A DNA stretch of 64,000 bases from JBFAPK01 sp040676675 (GTDB lineage Bacteria > Actinomycetota > Actinomycetes > Mycobacteriales > Micromonosporaceae), in the NCBI RefSeq assembly GCF_040676675.1, contig NZ_JBFAPK010000007.1, positions 124,001 through 188,000 of the forward strand, in the 5' to 3' direction. The notes beneath the pieces are model-generated. The model did not search any database, was not told where the DNA came from, and saw nothing but the letters and a program-made list of their open reading frames with translations. Below are positions 32,985 to 44,500 of the stretch, piece after piece. Positions within the stretch are counted from its first letter, which is position 1, and every line of letters begins with the position of its first letter. The position numbers and the translations under genes are program-made.

Positions 32985-33112
32985 CGGCCGGCCGTTGAGC
33001 TTGCCGTTGATCAGCCGGGCGGCGAGGTAGTCGAGCGAGTCCTCGCCGTCCGGCTCCGTCGCCGAGCCCTCCCAGCCGTTCAGCTCAGCGGAGGTCTCGG
33101 CCCGTCCGGTGT

Positions 33113-35125
<2,013 letters not shown>

Positions 35126-35762
35126 GCTGTTGTCGAGCGCCTTAGCGCCCGGACCCTCCTGATCGACGTCCTGACCGTCTGATGTTGTCGCCGCCGGAGC
35201 GGCGGCCGGGGCCGCCTGGCGGGCCGGCCTCGACCCCGGGCGCTGACGTGCGCCGCGGTCATTCGACGGTACACCGTGAATGCGAGGAGCGAGCCCTCCG
35301 GGGCGACGCGCGGGATACGCGACGGCGCCCGGGCTGGCCAGCCCCGCAGCCACGGCCGGACCGGCGGCTTCGGTGGGCGCGTGGAGTTGACCCGCGCGGC
35401 CCTCCGGAGGGCTCAGCCGTCCGTTCGTCGTGCCGGCGTGACGGCGGATCCGCGCCTGACGCCCAACTCCATACGGTCAAATGGGGCAGAACATCCGGCG
35501 CGGAGCTGCATCCGCGCCACCACCGGATACCGTAGCCGGGTTTCCTGAAAGCGCGCTGTACGTCCGCTCGATATTTTCGGGGACCGATGCCCGCTCAGCT
35601 CTGAGCGTAATTCCGCCGGCCCGTCGAACCCGAGCGGCGGGCCCGTCGAACCCGAGCACCGGGCCTGTCGAACCCGAGCACCGGGCCCGCCGCCGCGCCG
35701 GGCGCGACACGCGGTCCGGCGCGCTCGGCGGCCTCCGGCCGGAGCGGCGCCGCGGCGGCCGT
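35126..35762. other. Intergenic region between hpt and ftsH
   Basis: About 640 bases with no convincing gene. It holds a 22-bp tandem repeat (35618-35683) and less GC-rich stretches near 35570-35610 that could carry the ftsH promoter. No clear -35/-10 pair was identified. Long frames here have poor codon character. Confidence 0.5.
35618..35683. repeat. 22-bp tandem repeat, three copies
   Basis: Three consecutive units beginning at 35618, 35640 and 35662, each containing GTCGAACCCGAGC preceded by GGCCC or GGCCT. A partial fourth unit starts at 35684. They lie between hpt and ftsH. Confidence 0.85.
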
Positions 35763-36338
35763 TCAGCCGCGGGCGTAGACCTCGGGCTTGAGCACCCCGA
35801 CGAAGGGCAGCTCGCGGTACCGCTCGTCGAAGTCGAGGCCGTAGCCGACGACGAACTCGGTCGGGATGTCGAAGCCCACGTACTTCACCGGTACCGACAC
35901 CTTGATCGCGTCCGGCTTGCGGAACAGGGCGACCACCTCGACGCTCGCGGCCGAGCGCGACTCCAGGTAGCGCAGCAGCCAGGAGAGGGTCAGGCCGGAG
36001 TCGACGATGTCCTCGACCACCACCACGTGCCGCCCGGCGATGTCGCGGTCCAGGTCCTTGAGGATCCGGACCACGCCGGAGGAGGTGGTGCCCTGGCCGT
36101 ACGAGGAGACGGCCATGAACTCCAGCTCGGCCGGCGGCCCGTGCCGTCCCAGCGCCCGGGCGAAGTCCGCCATGAACATCACGGCGCCCTTGAGCACGCA
36201 GACCAGCAGCAACCCGTTCTCGACCGAGGCGTAGTCCGCCGCGACCTGTTTGGCCAGTTCCGCGGTCTTTTCCCGGATCTGTTCCTCGGAAATGATCACA
36301 TGATCGATGTCGGCGTCGTACCAGGAGCCGTCAGCCAT
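35763..36338 (-). CDS. hpt: Hypoxanthine phosphoribosyltransferase
   Basis: Purine salvage enzyme converting hypoxanthine or guanine to IMP or GMP with PRPP. 191 residues. The PRPP-binding motif VVVVEDIVDSGLTL is at about 99-112, with upstream LLVCVLKGAVMFMADFAR and the Ser-Tyr pair AVSSYGQGT of the flexible loop. The neighbourhood (tilS, ftsH) matches the conserved actinobacterial order. Confidence 0.95.
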   Translation of the reverse strand: MADGSWYDADIDHVIISEEQIREKTAELAKQVAADYASVENGLLLVCVLKGAVMFMADFARALGRHGPPAELEFMAVSSYGQGTTSSGVVRILKDLDRDIAGRHVVVVEDIVDSGLTLSWLLRYLESRSAASVEVVALFRKPDAIKVSVPVKYVGFDIPTEFVVGYGLDFDERYRELPFVGVLKPEVYARG

Positions 36339-36450
36339 GGCCCTAGCCTGCCGTACCGCCGTGGGGCCGCGCCGCCGGGGCGGGGGTTTGTGATGTCCGC
36401 ACCGGGCCGAGACCCCGGCGACCAGGGCGAACGGGCCCCATACCGGGCGG

Positions 36451-36588
36451 TCAGCAGGCCGTGGAGCGCCAGCGGCGGCCGTCCTCGGTGGGCTTCCAGT
36501 CGGCGGAGTCGCGGCTGTCCGAGGTCAGCCCGGCCATGCCGGCGACGGCGAGGAGGAGCAGGAAGAACAGGAGTACGAGGAGTTCCAT
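36451..36588 (-). CDS. 45-residue single-TM small protein
   Basis: From MELLVLLFFLLLLAV, with GGAAGG eight to nine bases upstream. One strongly hydrophobic helix (about 2-20), then a polar tail (DSRDSADWKPTEDG) ending in Cys. It is not a known family. It lies between hpt and the divergent AraC-type regulator; a good ribosome-binding site and clean topology support it. Confidence 0.62.
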   Translation of the reverse strand: MELLVLLFFLLLLAVAGMAGLTSDSRDSADWKPTEDGRRWRSTAC

Positions 36589-36734
36589 GGCGGCACCTTC
36601 CGTGTGTCTCTGGTGGTAACCGCCGGTGCGCACCGGACGTCACGGACAGTGTGCGCCGACGCGGCGGGGCGCAGACAGTGGCAGAGATGCCATCGCACCT
36701 CGATTTCCTGCCAAACTGCCGCTAGGCTTCGGCC

Positions 36735-37697
36735 ATGCTGCGCAAGGTGGCCGTGATCGCCCTGGACCGCGTCGCCCCGTTCGAACTCGGGGTGCTCTGT
36801 GAGGTCTTCGGCACCGACCGGACCGCCGACGGTTTCCCCGAGTACCGCTTCGACGTCTGCACCGCCGACGGCCGGCCGGTCCGGACCACCTCCGGCTTCC
36901 TCCTGACCCCGCACGGCGACCTGGGCGCGATCGACGAGGCCGACCTGGTCGCCGTACCGGCGCACTCCTGCCCCGAGGTGGTCGCGCCCGAACCGGTGCT
37001 CGACGCCCTGCGCCGGGCCGACGCCCGCGGGGCGTACGTCTTCAGCGTCTGCTCCGGCGCCTTCCTGCTCGGCCAGGCCGGGCTGCTCGACGGCCGGGAG
37101 TGCACCACCCACTGGCGGCACGTCGACGCGCTGGCCCAGCAGTACCCGCTGGCCCGGGTGCGGTGCAGCTCCCTCTACGTCCAGGACGGCAACCTGCTCA
37201 CCAGCGCCGGCACCGCCGCCGGCATCGACGCCTGCCTGCACCTGGTCCGGCAGGCGCACGGCTCGGCGCTGGCCACCAAGCTCGCCCGGCGGATGGTGGT
37301 CCCACCGCAGCGCGACGGCGGGCAGGCCCAGTACATCGAGGCGCCGATCCCCCGCACCCCCGACGCGCCCACGCTCGAACCGGTGCTGCGCTGGCTGATC
37401 GAGCACCTCGACGAGGCGGTCACCGTGGACGACCTCGCCGCCCGCGCCCACATGGCACCCCGCACCTTCGCCCGCCGGTTCCGGGCCGAGACCGGGGCGA
37501 CGCCGCACGACTGGATCACCAACCAGCGGGTGCTGCTGGCCCGGCGGCTGCTGGAGGAGACGGAGCTGGGGATCGAGGCGGTGGCCGCCCGCGCCGGCTT
37601 CGGCGAGGCGGCGACCATGCGCCATCACTTCGCCCGCCGGCTCGGCGCCACGCCGCAGGCCTACCGCGCCACGTTCCGCACCGTCGCCCCGGTCTGA
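36735..37697 (+). CDS. GlxA-type transcriptional regulator (DJ-1/PfpI plus AraC HTH)
   Basis: 320 residues. The N-terminal half is a DJ-1/PfpI-like domain with the nucleophile-elbow segment FSVCSGAFLLG (about 98-108). The C-terminal 100 residues are an AraC-type double helix-turn-helix (VDDLAARAHMAPRTFARRF, then EAVAARAGFGEAATMRHHF). Such proteins regulate catabolic genes; the target is not evident here. It is transcribed away from the small membrane-protein gene and converges on tilS. Confidence 0.92.
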   Translation: MLRKVAVIALDRVAPFELGVLCEVFGTDRTADGFPEYRFDVCTADGRPVRTTSGFLLTPHGDLGAIDEADLVAVPAHSCPEVVAPEPVLDALRRADARGAYVFSVCSGAFLLGQAGLLDGRECTTHWRHVDALAQQYPLARVRCSSLYVQDGNLLTSAGTAAGIDACLHLVRQAHGSALATKLARRMVVPPQRDGGQAQYIEAPIPRTPDAPTLEPVLRWLIEHLDEAVTVDDLAARAHMAPRTFARRFRAETGATPHDWITNQRVLLARRLLEETELGIEAVAARAGFGEAATMRHHFARRLGATPQAYRATFRTVAPV

Positions 37698-37785
37698 CCG
37701 GTCGCCGGGCCCGGGCGGGTACGGCCACCGGCCTCGGGGGACGGACACGGCCGCCCGGCCCGGGCGGCGAGCGCGGTCGCCCGCC

Positions 37786-38772
37786 TCAGCCGGCGACGGC
37801 GGTCAGCCGGGCGCCGCGACGGACCACCCGGATCGCTCCCGGCAGGTGCACGGCGCCCTGCCCGCGCCAGCCGGTGACCAGTTCGTCCAGCGCCGTCACG
37901 TGCCGCTGGGAGAGCGCGGCCGGCGGGGCGCCCAGCTCCCGCGCCCAGGCGTGCAGCACCCGGGTACGCACCGCGGGCAGCAGCCCGGCCAGCGCCGGCA
38001 CGGCCAGCCCGCCTTCGGTACGGGCGCTGGCGAGCGCGGTACCGGCGAGCGCGTCGAGGGCCGCGTTGTCGGCGGCGACGAGTCCGGCGGTACGGGCCAG
38101 CCCGGCCACCACCCCGGGTCCGAGCGCCTCGACCAGCGCCGGCAGCGCCTCCGCGCGTACCCGCGCCCGCGCGTACGCCGGATCGGCGTTGTGCGGATCT
38201 TCCCAGGGCGTCAGCCCGAGCGCCGCGCACGCCTTGCGCGTCTCGTCGCGCCCCACGTCGAGCAGGGGCCGGAGCAGCGGGACCCCGTCCAGTACCCGCT
38301 CGGCCGGCATGGCGGCCAGCCCGCGCGGGCCGGCGCCCCGGGCCAGCGCCAGCAGCACCGTCTCGGCCTGGTCGTCCCGGGTGTGCCCGAGCAGCACCGC
38401 CGCGGCGCCGTGCCGCCGGGCCGCCTCGACCAGCGCCCGGTACCGCGCGTCGCGGGCGGCGGCCTCGGGACCTCCCGGCCGGCCGGCGACCGCCACCGTC
38501 GTCACCTCGACCGGCGCGAACCCCGTATCCCGCGCCCAGCGGGCCACCAACTCGGCCCGGCCGGCCGAGCCGGGCTGCAACCCGTGGTCCACGGTGACCA
38601 GCCCGGCGGGGCGGCCCAGCCGGGGCGCCACGAACGCGGTGGCGGCGGCCAGTGCGAGCGAGTCGGCCCCGCCCGAGCAGGCCACCAGTACGGGTCCGGC
38701 GCCGCGTACGCCGGTCAACGCCCGCCGGACCGCGACGCGGAGCGCGGCGACGGGCGGCGGGAGGGCGGCCAC
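37786..38772 (-). CDS. tilS: tRNA(Ile)-lysidine synthetase TilS
   Basis: ATP-dependent enzyme that converts C34 of tRNA-Ile(CAU) to lysidine. 328 residues from GTG 38772, with the PP-loop ACSGGADSLALA near residue 27 and LGHTRDDQAETVLLALARG. It begins nine bases after the zinc-protease stop. The gene order Zn protease-tilS-hpt matches M. tuberculosis. Confidence 0.93.
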   Translation of the reverse strand: MAALPPPVAALRVAVRRALTGVRGAGPVLVACSGGADSLALAAATAFVAPRLGRPAGLVTVDHGLQPGSAGRAELVARWARDTGFAPVEVTTVAVAGRPGGPEAAARDARYRALVEAARRHGAAAVLLGHTRDDQAETVLLALARGAGPRGLAAMPAERVLDGVPLLRPLLDVGRDETRKACAALGLTPWEDPHNADPAYARARVRAEALPALVEALGPGVVAGLARTAGLVAADNAALDALAGTALASARTEGGLAVPALAGLLPAVRTRVLHAWARELGAPPAALSQRHVTALDELVTGWRGQGAVHLPGAIRVVRRGARLTAVAG

Positions 38773-38780
38773 GGGGCGGC

Positions 38781-39851
38781 TCAGCCGGCGGCGAGCAGCG
38801 GACCGGCGGGGCCGTGCACGCGGCGTACCCAGGCGTCCGGATCGGTCAGCTCGGACAGGCGCGGCAGGGTCAGCGGGGAGTCGAAGACCTTGTTGAAGCC
38901 GTCCATCCCGACCCGCTCGACCACCGCGTGGACGAACTTGCGGCCCTCGGCGTACTGGCGCATCTTCACGTCGATGCCGAGCAGGCGCCGGACGGCCTTC
39001 TCCACCGGATTGCCCGCCTCGCGGCGCCGGTTGAACTTGAGCCGGATCTGGTCGACGCTCGGGATCACCTCGGGGCCGACGCCGTCCATCACGAACTCGG
39101 CGTGCCCCTCCAGCAGCGTCATCAGCGCGGTCAGCCGGTCGAGGACCGCCCGCTGCGCCGGCGTCTGCACGATGTCGAGGACGCTGGTCCGGCTCTCCGG
39201 GTCGCGGATCAGGTCCGAGATCGTGGCGACGCCGCGGCGGAGCCGGTCGAGCAGGTTGTCGCCGCCGCTCTGCGAGGCGTCCACGAACGCCTGCACCTCG
39301 CCGAGGAAGTGCCCGCGCATCCACGGCACCGCGGTGAACTGGGTCCGGTGGGTGACCTCGTGCAGGCAGACCCAGAGCCGGAAGTCGCCCGGGTCCGCCT
39401 CCAGTTTCCGCTCGACCTCGACGATGTTCGGCGCCACCAGCAGCAGCTGCCCGGGATCACCGGAGAAGACCTCGTACTGGCCGAGCACCCGGCCGGAGAG
39501 GTAGGCGAGGACCGTACCGGCCTGGACGCCGGTCAGCCGCGACCCGATGGCCTCGGTGACGGCCCCCGGCTGGCGGTCGCCGGAGAGGCGGGCGACGAGC
39601 GGCGTGACCACCTCGCGCAGCCCGGCGATGTTGGTCGCCGCCCAGTCCCGCCGGTCGACGATCCGCACCGGCGGGTGCGCCACCTGCGAGCGCAGCCCGG
39701 TGTACGCGGCCACGTGGCCCGCCGCCTCCTCGGTGCGCCGGCGGAGATCCGCCACCACGTCGGTGGCCTCGTCGTAGGAGACCCGCGGCCCCGACTTGCC
39801 CAGCGCGCCAGCGGTGGCGGCGGCGAGATCCCAATCCACGAACTGCGCCAT
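38781..39851 (-). CDS. Zinc-dependent metalloprotease, DUF2342/zincin family
   Basis: 356 residues from MAQFVDWDLA. The HExxH metal motif is in CLHEVTHRTQF at about residues 163-173, and a downstream EGHAEF supplies a further conserved acid. This actinobacterial family has been tied by gene neighbourhood to coenzyme F420 biosynthesis, though its substrate is unknown. Located between dacB and tilS as in other actinobacteria. Confidence 0.9.
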   Translation of the reverse strand: MAQFVDWDLAAATAGALGKSGPRVSYDEATDVVADLRRRTEEAAGHVAAYTGLRSQVAHPPVRIVDRRDWAATNIAGLREVVTPLVARLSGDRQPGAVTEAIGSRLTGVQAGTVLAYLSGRVLGQYEVFSGDPGQLLLVAPNIVEVERKLEADPGDFRLWVCLHEVTHRTQFTAVPWMRGHFLGEVQAFVDASQSGGDNLLDRLRRGVATISDLIRDPESRTSVLDIVQTPAQRAVLDRLTALMTLLEGHAEFVMDGVGPEVIPSVDQIRLKFNRRREAGNPVEKAVRRLLGIDVKMRQYAEGRKFVHAVVERVGMDGFNKVFDSPLTLPRLSELTDPDAWVRRVHGPAGPLLAAG

Positions 39852-39905
39852 GCACCCACCGTACCCGGGCACCCACAACCGCACCCGGGCTCGCGGACGG
39901 CGGGG

Positions 39906-42218
39906 TCAGCGGCAGCCGCAGCCCGCCAGCTTGGCCACGATGTCGTCGAGCGCCGGACGGGCCTGTTCCAGGTCGCTCGGCACGTGGTCGGCGAGGACCG
40001 CGAACGCCAGTAGCCGGCCGTCGACGGTGGTCACCACCCCGGAGACGGCGTGCACCCCGGTCAACGTGCCGGTCTTGGCGCGCACCACCCCGGCGGCGGA
40101 CGCCGCGCCGCCCTTGAACCGCTCGTTGAGCGTGCCCGACCAGCCCGCCACCGGCAGCCCGCCGAAGATGCCGGCCAGCTGCGGGTGGGAGCCGTTCCCG
40201 GCCAGGACGAAGACCTTGGTCAACAGCTCCGGGCTGATCCGGTTGTTCCGGGACAGGCCGCTGGCGTCGGAGAGGGTCGCCTCGTCCGCCGGCAGGCCGA
40301 GTTCGCCGAGCACGGTCTTCATCGCCGCGGCACCGCCGTCGAACGAGGCGGGCTGGTTGCGGGCGAGGGCCACCTGGCGGGCGAGCGCCTCGGCGACGAT
40401 GTTGTCGCTCTGGCCGAGCATGACGTCGACCAGGCGCGCCATCGGCGGTGACTCGACCCGCCCCAGCTCGGCACCGGGGACCGGGGCGGCGCCGGGAGAC
40501 GAGTTGGCGGCCGGTGGCGCCGTACCCTTGGCCACCGCGGCGGCGGGGAGCCCGAGGGCCCGGGCGAAGGCCCGACCCGCGGCCAGATCCGGGGTGGCGG
40601 AGCGCGGCGCGTAGCCTTCGCCCGCCCTCGGGTCGGTACGCGCGCCGTCGATCATCAGCGCCGTGATCGCCCCGCCGAAGCCGCCGGTCGGGATGTCGCT
40701 GTCCCAGCCCGGTCCGAAGACCGGGCCGGAGTAGAGCGAGCCGTCGACCGTCACCTTTGTCGGCGCCGTACCGCCCAGGGCGCGTTTGACCTGCTCGGCC
40801 AGCTGGTCGAGGCGGGCGGCACCGGGGTAGAAGCCGTTGGCACCGGCGGCGAGGGTCGGGTCGCCACCGCCGACCAGGACCACCTCGCCGGGCGCGGCGC
40901 CGGCCACCGCCCGGGTCGGGATCCGGTACGCCGGTCCGCGCGCGGCCAGTACGGTCGCCGCCGTCAGCACCTTCGTCACCGAGGCCGGTACGGTCGGCGT
41001 CCCCGGCTGGCGGTCGTAGAGGTCCTGCCCGGTGGCGACGTCCACCACGGAGACGTGCACCTGGTCGCCGAGGACCGGCTTGCCGACCAGCGGGCCGAGC
41101 GCCGCGGTCAGCCCGGACGTGCTGGGCAGCGGCGCGTTGGCCGCGGCCGGGGCCAGCACCGGCGGCGGGGCGGGCTCGGTCGAGTCGGCCGCTTCCCGGT
41201 CGGGGTCGGCCGCGCCGAGCCAGCCGGCCACGGGGCCGGGGCGGAAGACCGCCACACCGGCCGCGGCCGCGATCAGCACGAGCACGCTCGCCAGCACGGC
41301 GACGAGCCCGCGACGGCGCCGCCGGGGCGGCGGCCCGCCCGCCGGGGCCGGTGGCGTCACACCGGGCGGCGAGGGCGGGACCGGCACGCCGATCGGCGGC
41401 GTGGCACCCGGCGACGACGGCGTTCCACCGGGCCCCGGTGGAACCGGCGCGGCGGCGAAGGGCGGGCCCGGATCTCCCGGCCAGGCGGGCTGGCCGGCCG
41501 GCCGGGTCGGTGGAGGCGGCGGGCCGGGAGGGCCCGGCGGGCGGCCGGGCCCGGAACCGGGAACGGACACCGAGGCCCGCGCGGACGTGCCCGGGCCGGG
41601 GTGGCCGGCGGGCGGCGGCCAGGCGGGCGGGTTCCCCGCTGCCGGCGGCAGACCCGGACCGGCCGGGCCCGGCGATCCGGACGACGCGTTCGGGCGGGCC
41701 GACACGTTCGCACCCGGACCGGCGGGCACAGGCGGACCGCCCGGCACACCCGGACCGGCCGGCGGTGGCCAGGCGGGCGGGTTGGCGCCCTGGCCGGCCA
41801 TTCCGACGACCGGACCGGGGCCGGGGCCCGCCGGAACGCGTACCCCGCCCGGCGGTCGCGCCCCCGGTCCCGGCACGGACGCGGGCGCCGCGGGTCCGGG
41901 TGGCGACGCGGGCGCCGCGGGTCCGGGTGCGGGTGCGCCACCGGCGGACGGGGGCGGAGCGGGGTCGGTCGCGGAATCGGGCCGGCCCGGCCGTCCCGGG
42001 TACGGCGGAGGCGGCGGCAGCGCCGGGTACCGTCCGCTCACGGCCGGCGAGCCCGGCGGTGGCGGTACCGACGCACGGCCGCTCGACCGGCCCGGACCCG
42101 GCTGCGGGGACCGCGGCGTGGCACCGGCGTCCTCCGCCGGCCCGACGGGCGCTGACGACGGTACGGCCGACGGCCGAGACCCGTCCCCGGGGCCGGAATG
42201 TGAATCTTCCCTCCCCAC
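39906..42218 (-). CDS. dacB: D-Ala-D-Ala carboxypeptidase DacB/PBP4 with very long Pro-rich N-terminus
   Basis: Class C penicillin-binding protein (peptidase S13), 770 residues. The catalytic domain occupies about 360-770 with SxxK in VPASVTKVL, SDN in GQSDNIV and KTG in RAKTGTLTG. It is preceded by one membrane helix (about 302-326) after RRRRR. Residues 1-300 are almost pure Pro/Gly/Ala with repeats such as NPPAWPPPAG. The GTG start has GGAGGAGG five to twelve bases upstream, so the tail is genuinely encoded. It would lie in the cytoplasm. Confidence 0.93.
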   Translation of the reverse strand: MGREDSHSGPGDGSRPSAVPSSAPVGPAEDAGATPRSPQPGPGRSSGRASVPPPPGSPAVSGRYPALPPPPPYPGRPGRPDSATDPAPPPSAGGAPAPGPAAPASPPGPAAPASVPGPGARPPGGVRVPAGPGPGPVVGMAGQGANPPAWPPPAGPGVPGGPPVPAGPGANVSARPNASSGSPGPAGPGLPPAAGNPPAWPPPAGHPGPGTSARASVSVPGSGPGRPPGPPGPPPPPTRPAGQPAWPGDPGPPFAAAPVPPGPGGTPSSPGATPPIGVPVPPSPPGVTPPAPAGGPPPRRRRRGLVAVLASVLVLIAAAAGVAVFRPGPVAGWLGAADPDREAADSTEPAPPPVLAPAAANAPLPSTSGLTAALGPLVGKPVLGDQVHVSVVDVATGQDLYDRQPGTPTVPASVTKVLTAATVLAARGPAYRIPTRAVAGAAPGEVVLVGGGDPTLAAGANGFYPGAARLDQLAEQVKRALGGTAPTKVTVDGSLYSGPVFGPGWDSDIPTGGFGGAITALMIDGARTDPRAGEGYAPRSATPDLAAGRAFARALGLPAAAVAKGTAPPAANSSPGAAPVPGAELGRVESPPMARLVDVMLGQSDNIVAEALARQVALARNQPASFDGGAAAMKTVLGELGLPADEATLSDASGLSRNNRISPELLTKVFVLAGNGSHPQLAGIFGGLPVAGWSGTLNERFKGGAASAAGVVRAKTGTLTGVHAVSGVVTTVDGRLLAFAVLADHVPSDLEQARPALDDIVAKLAGCGCR

Positions 42219-42365
42219 GACCCCCTCCTCCGCTTCGATGGAATGGCCTAGGCGACACTACTGAGGTCCGAGACTATGCGGCGGCCGGAGTGCCGAGTGG
42301 CCAACACTCGACCGGTTCCCGCTATTAATTCCGTTAGCCAGCGTGGGCGACGAGGGAGCGTGAAG

Positions 42366-42878
42366 ATGGATTTCGACGTGACGGTTGAGATCCCGAAGGG
42401 TCACCGCAACAAGTACGAGGTGGACCACGCGACCGGCCGGATCAGGTTGGACCGCACACTCTTCACTTCTACCCAGTACCCGGCGGACTACGGTTTCATC
42501 GAGGGCACCCTGGGCGAGGACGGAGATCCCCTCGACGCCCTGGTGCTGGTGCCCGAGCCGACCTTCCCAGGTTGCCTCATCCGGTGCCGGACCATCGGCA
42601 TGTTCCGGATGACCGACGAGAAGGGCGGGGACGACAAGGTACTCTGCGTCCCCTTCGAGGACCCGCGCCAGGAGCACCTGCGCGACATCCACCACCTGGG
42701 CGAGTTCGACCGCCTGGAGATCCAGCACTTCTTCGAGGTCTACAAGGACCTGGAGCCGGGCAAGTCGGTCGAGGGAGCCACCTGGGTGGGGCGTACCGAG
42801 GCCGAGGCGGAGATCCGGGCCTCGTACCGACGCCAGGAAGAGGCGGTCGCCGAGAAGGGCAAGCACGAGGCGCACTGA
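42366..42878 (+). CDS. ppa: Inorganic pyrophosphatase
   Basis: Family I soluble pyrophosphatase of 170 residues, MDFDVTVEIPKG start with GAGGGAG upstream. Metal-site signatures: YPADYGFIEGT, DGDPLDALVLV and LRDIHHLGEF. Divergent from dacB. Followed by a dispersed repeat and a strong hairpin terminator. Confidence 0.96.
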   Translation: MDFDVTVEIPKGHRNKYEVDHATGRIRLDRTLFTSTQYPADYGFIEGTLGEDGDPLDALVLVPEPTFPGCLIRCRTIGMFRMTDEKGGDDKVLCVPFEDPRQEHLRDIHHLGEFDRLEIQHFFEVYKDLEPGKSVEGATWVGRTEAEAEIRASYRRQEEAVAEKGKHEAH

Positions 42879-42885
42879 GTTATCT

Positions 42886-42928
42886 GCCCTCGCCTCCGCT
42901 CGGGCGGCTCGCGCGCCTGGAAAGCCGC
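42886..42928. repeat. Dispersed intergenic repeat, copy A
   Basis: Starts seven bases after the ppa stop and shares GCTCGGGCGGCTCGCGCGCC and flanking strings with a copy after crp (57295-57336). Both follow a TGAGTT stop context. Confidence 0.7.
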
Positions 42929-42962
42929 GGCGCGCTCGCGGGGGCTGTCGTCACAGACAGGA

Positions 42963-42994
42963 CTGGCCGGTCACGGATCTCCGTGACCGGCCAG
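42963..42994. terminator. Bidirectional terminator between ppa and eccD
   Basis: A perfect 15-bp inverted repeat (42963-42977 with 42980-42994) with a two-base centre lies between two convergent genes, ending 18 bases before the eccD stop codon. Confidence 0.85.
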
Positions 42995-43011
42995 CGGCGT
43001 ATCGGGTGGGG

Positions 43012-44442
43012 TTAGCCGAGGATGCCCCGGGCGCGGCCGTACAGGCCGAGCACCGCGCAGGCGACGGGTACCACCGACACCACCATCAGGGTGTCGACGA
43101 GGTCGGCGGCCCGTCCGAGGTACGGCGTGGCGGGGCGGCGCGAGTACGTCGCACCGGCGCCGACGGTCAGCAGCGCCAGCACCAGCCCGCCGACGGTGAG
43201 CCCGAGCAGCCCGATCTCCCCCACCTGGCCGGCCAGCGCCACGCCGAGCACGGCCAGCCCGGCGAGTCCCCCGAGCACCAGCGGTACCCGCTGCCGCACC
43301 GTGATGAAGAGCCGGGAACGCAGCAGGAGCGCCGCGGCGCAGACGGCGACGAGGACGTCCCCGGCGACTCCGCCCGACCCGACCAGGACGATCGACGCCA
43401 CGATGGTGAGCACCGCGTGCCCGATCAGCATCCCGGTGAGCGTCTCCTCGGTACGGGCCACGGCGGCGAAGACGCGACCGCGCTCGGGGCGCTCCCGCGC
43501 CGCGTCCAGGGAGGTCGACTTCCCGGTCGTGAAGCCCTCGGCGGCCTCGGCGCCGGTCGGGAGCGTGATCGGCGGCATGGGGAGCTTGCCGAACCGGATC
43601 GCGAGCAGCGGCAGCACGCCGATGGCGCAGACCAGCACGGCGAGCAGCACCGCCGCCGCGCCGGCCGCCGACAGGAAGAGCCCGGCCAGCGCGGTCAGCG
43701 CGCCGAGCAGGCCGACGGCGGTACCGGCGGCGAAGACCCGCAGCCCGGCCGCGACCCCCACGGCGCCGAGCACGGCGGCGAGCAGCAGCGCCACCGACCC
43801 GGCGAGCAGTTCCGGGCCGCCGATCCAGCGGACCGGTCCGAGTACGCCGGCCGGGTCGCCCGAGGCGACGAGCAGCGCCCCGCCGGCGAAGGCGTACGGC
43901 ATCGCGTAGCCGCCGAGCGCGGCACCGGCGAAGGCGTCCCCGTACGCGCGGGAGGCGACGACCCCGCAGAGGGCGAGGAGTACCGCGATGCCGAGGCTCA
44001 CGTACGCGCCGAAGCCCCAGGACGGGCCGCCCGCGAGCGTGGCGACCAGCCCGGTCGCGAGCAGCACACCACCCCCGACCAGGGTGGCGGTCCGGGTGGA
44101 CGCCCCGGTCCAGGCGTTGCCCCGGCGGCGGGCGCCGTCGGCGATCGCCTCGACGACGTCGTCGTACTCCAACTCCGGCCACTGCGCCCGGGCGGGCACC
44201 AGGTGCAGCACCTCGCCGTCGCGTACGCCCTGGGGCAGCAGCGCCTGGGCGGGCTGCAGTACGGCGCCGTCGGTACGGCGCAGCAGCCAGCCACCGTGCC
44301 GTTCACCGTCGTCGGCCAGTCCCTCACCGGCGTGCCGCAGCACCTCCGGCAGGAGTTCGACGAGCGGCAGGTGCTCGGGGAGGGCGACGTCGACCCGGCG
44401 TTGCGGAGCGCTTATCGTGACGCGGGCGAGCCCGGTACTCAT
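43012..44442 (-). CDS. eccD: Type VII secretion membrane protein EccD
   Basis: 476 residues from MSTGLARVTI with GGAGGAG upstream. A ubiquitin-like cytoplasmic domain (about 1-95, RVTISAPQRRVDVALPEHLP onward) is followed by some 11 membrane helices, the classic EccD layout. It would form the ESX pore with EccB, EccC and EccE; neither eccB nor eccE is in the window. Divergent from eccC. Confidence 0.93.
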   Translation of the reverse strand: MSTGLARVTISAPQRRVDVALPEHLPLVELLPEVLRHAGEGLADDGERHGGWLLRRTDGAVLQPAQALLPQGVRDGEVLHLVPARAQWPELEYDDVVEAIADGARRRGNAWTGASTRTATLVGGGVLLATGLVATLAGGPSWGFGAYVSLGIAVLLALCGVVASRAYGDAFAGAALGGYAMPYAFAGGALLVASGDPAGVLGPVRWIGGPELLAGSVALLLAAVLGAVGVAAGLRVFAAGTAVGLLGALTALAGLFLSAAGAAAVLLAVLVCAIGVLPLLAIRFGKLPMPPITLPTGAEAAEGFTTGKSTSLDAARERPERGRVFAAVARTEETLTGMLIGHAVLTIVASIVLVGSGGVAGDVLVAVCAAALLLRSRLFITVRQRVPLVLGGLAGLAVLGVALAGQVGEIGLLGLTVGGLVLALLTVGAGATYSRRPATPYLGRAADLVDTLMVVSVVPVACAVLGLYGRARGILG

Positions 44443-44500
44443 TGACACTCCTCCATTCGCGGAAAACCAAGGCTGCGGGGACGAGGGCACTTTACCTACC

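Noticed and set aside
35481..36725. Plus-strand protein spanning the hpt region
   Set aside because: Runs antisense to hpt with poor codon character and no recognisable domain.
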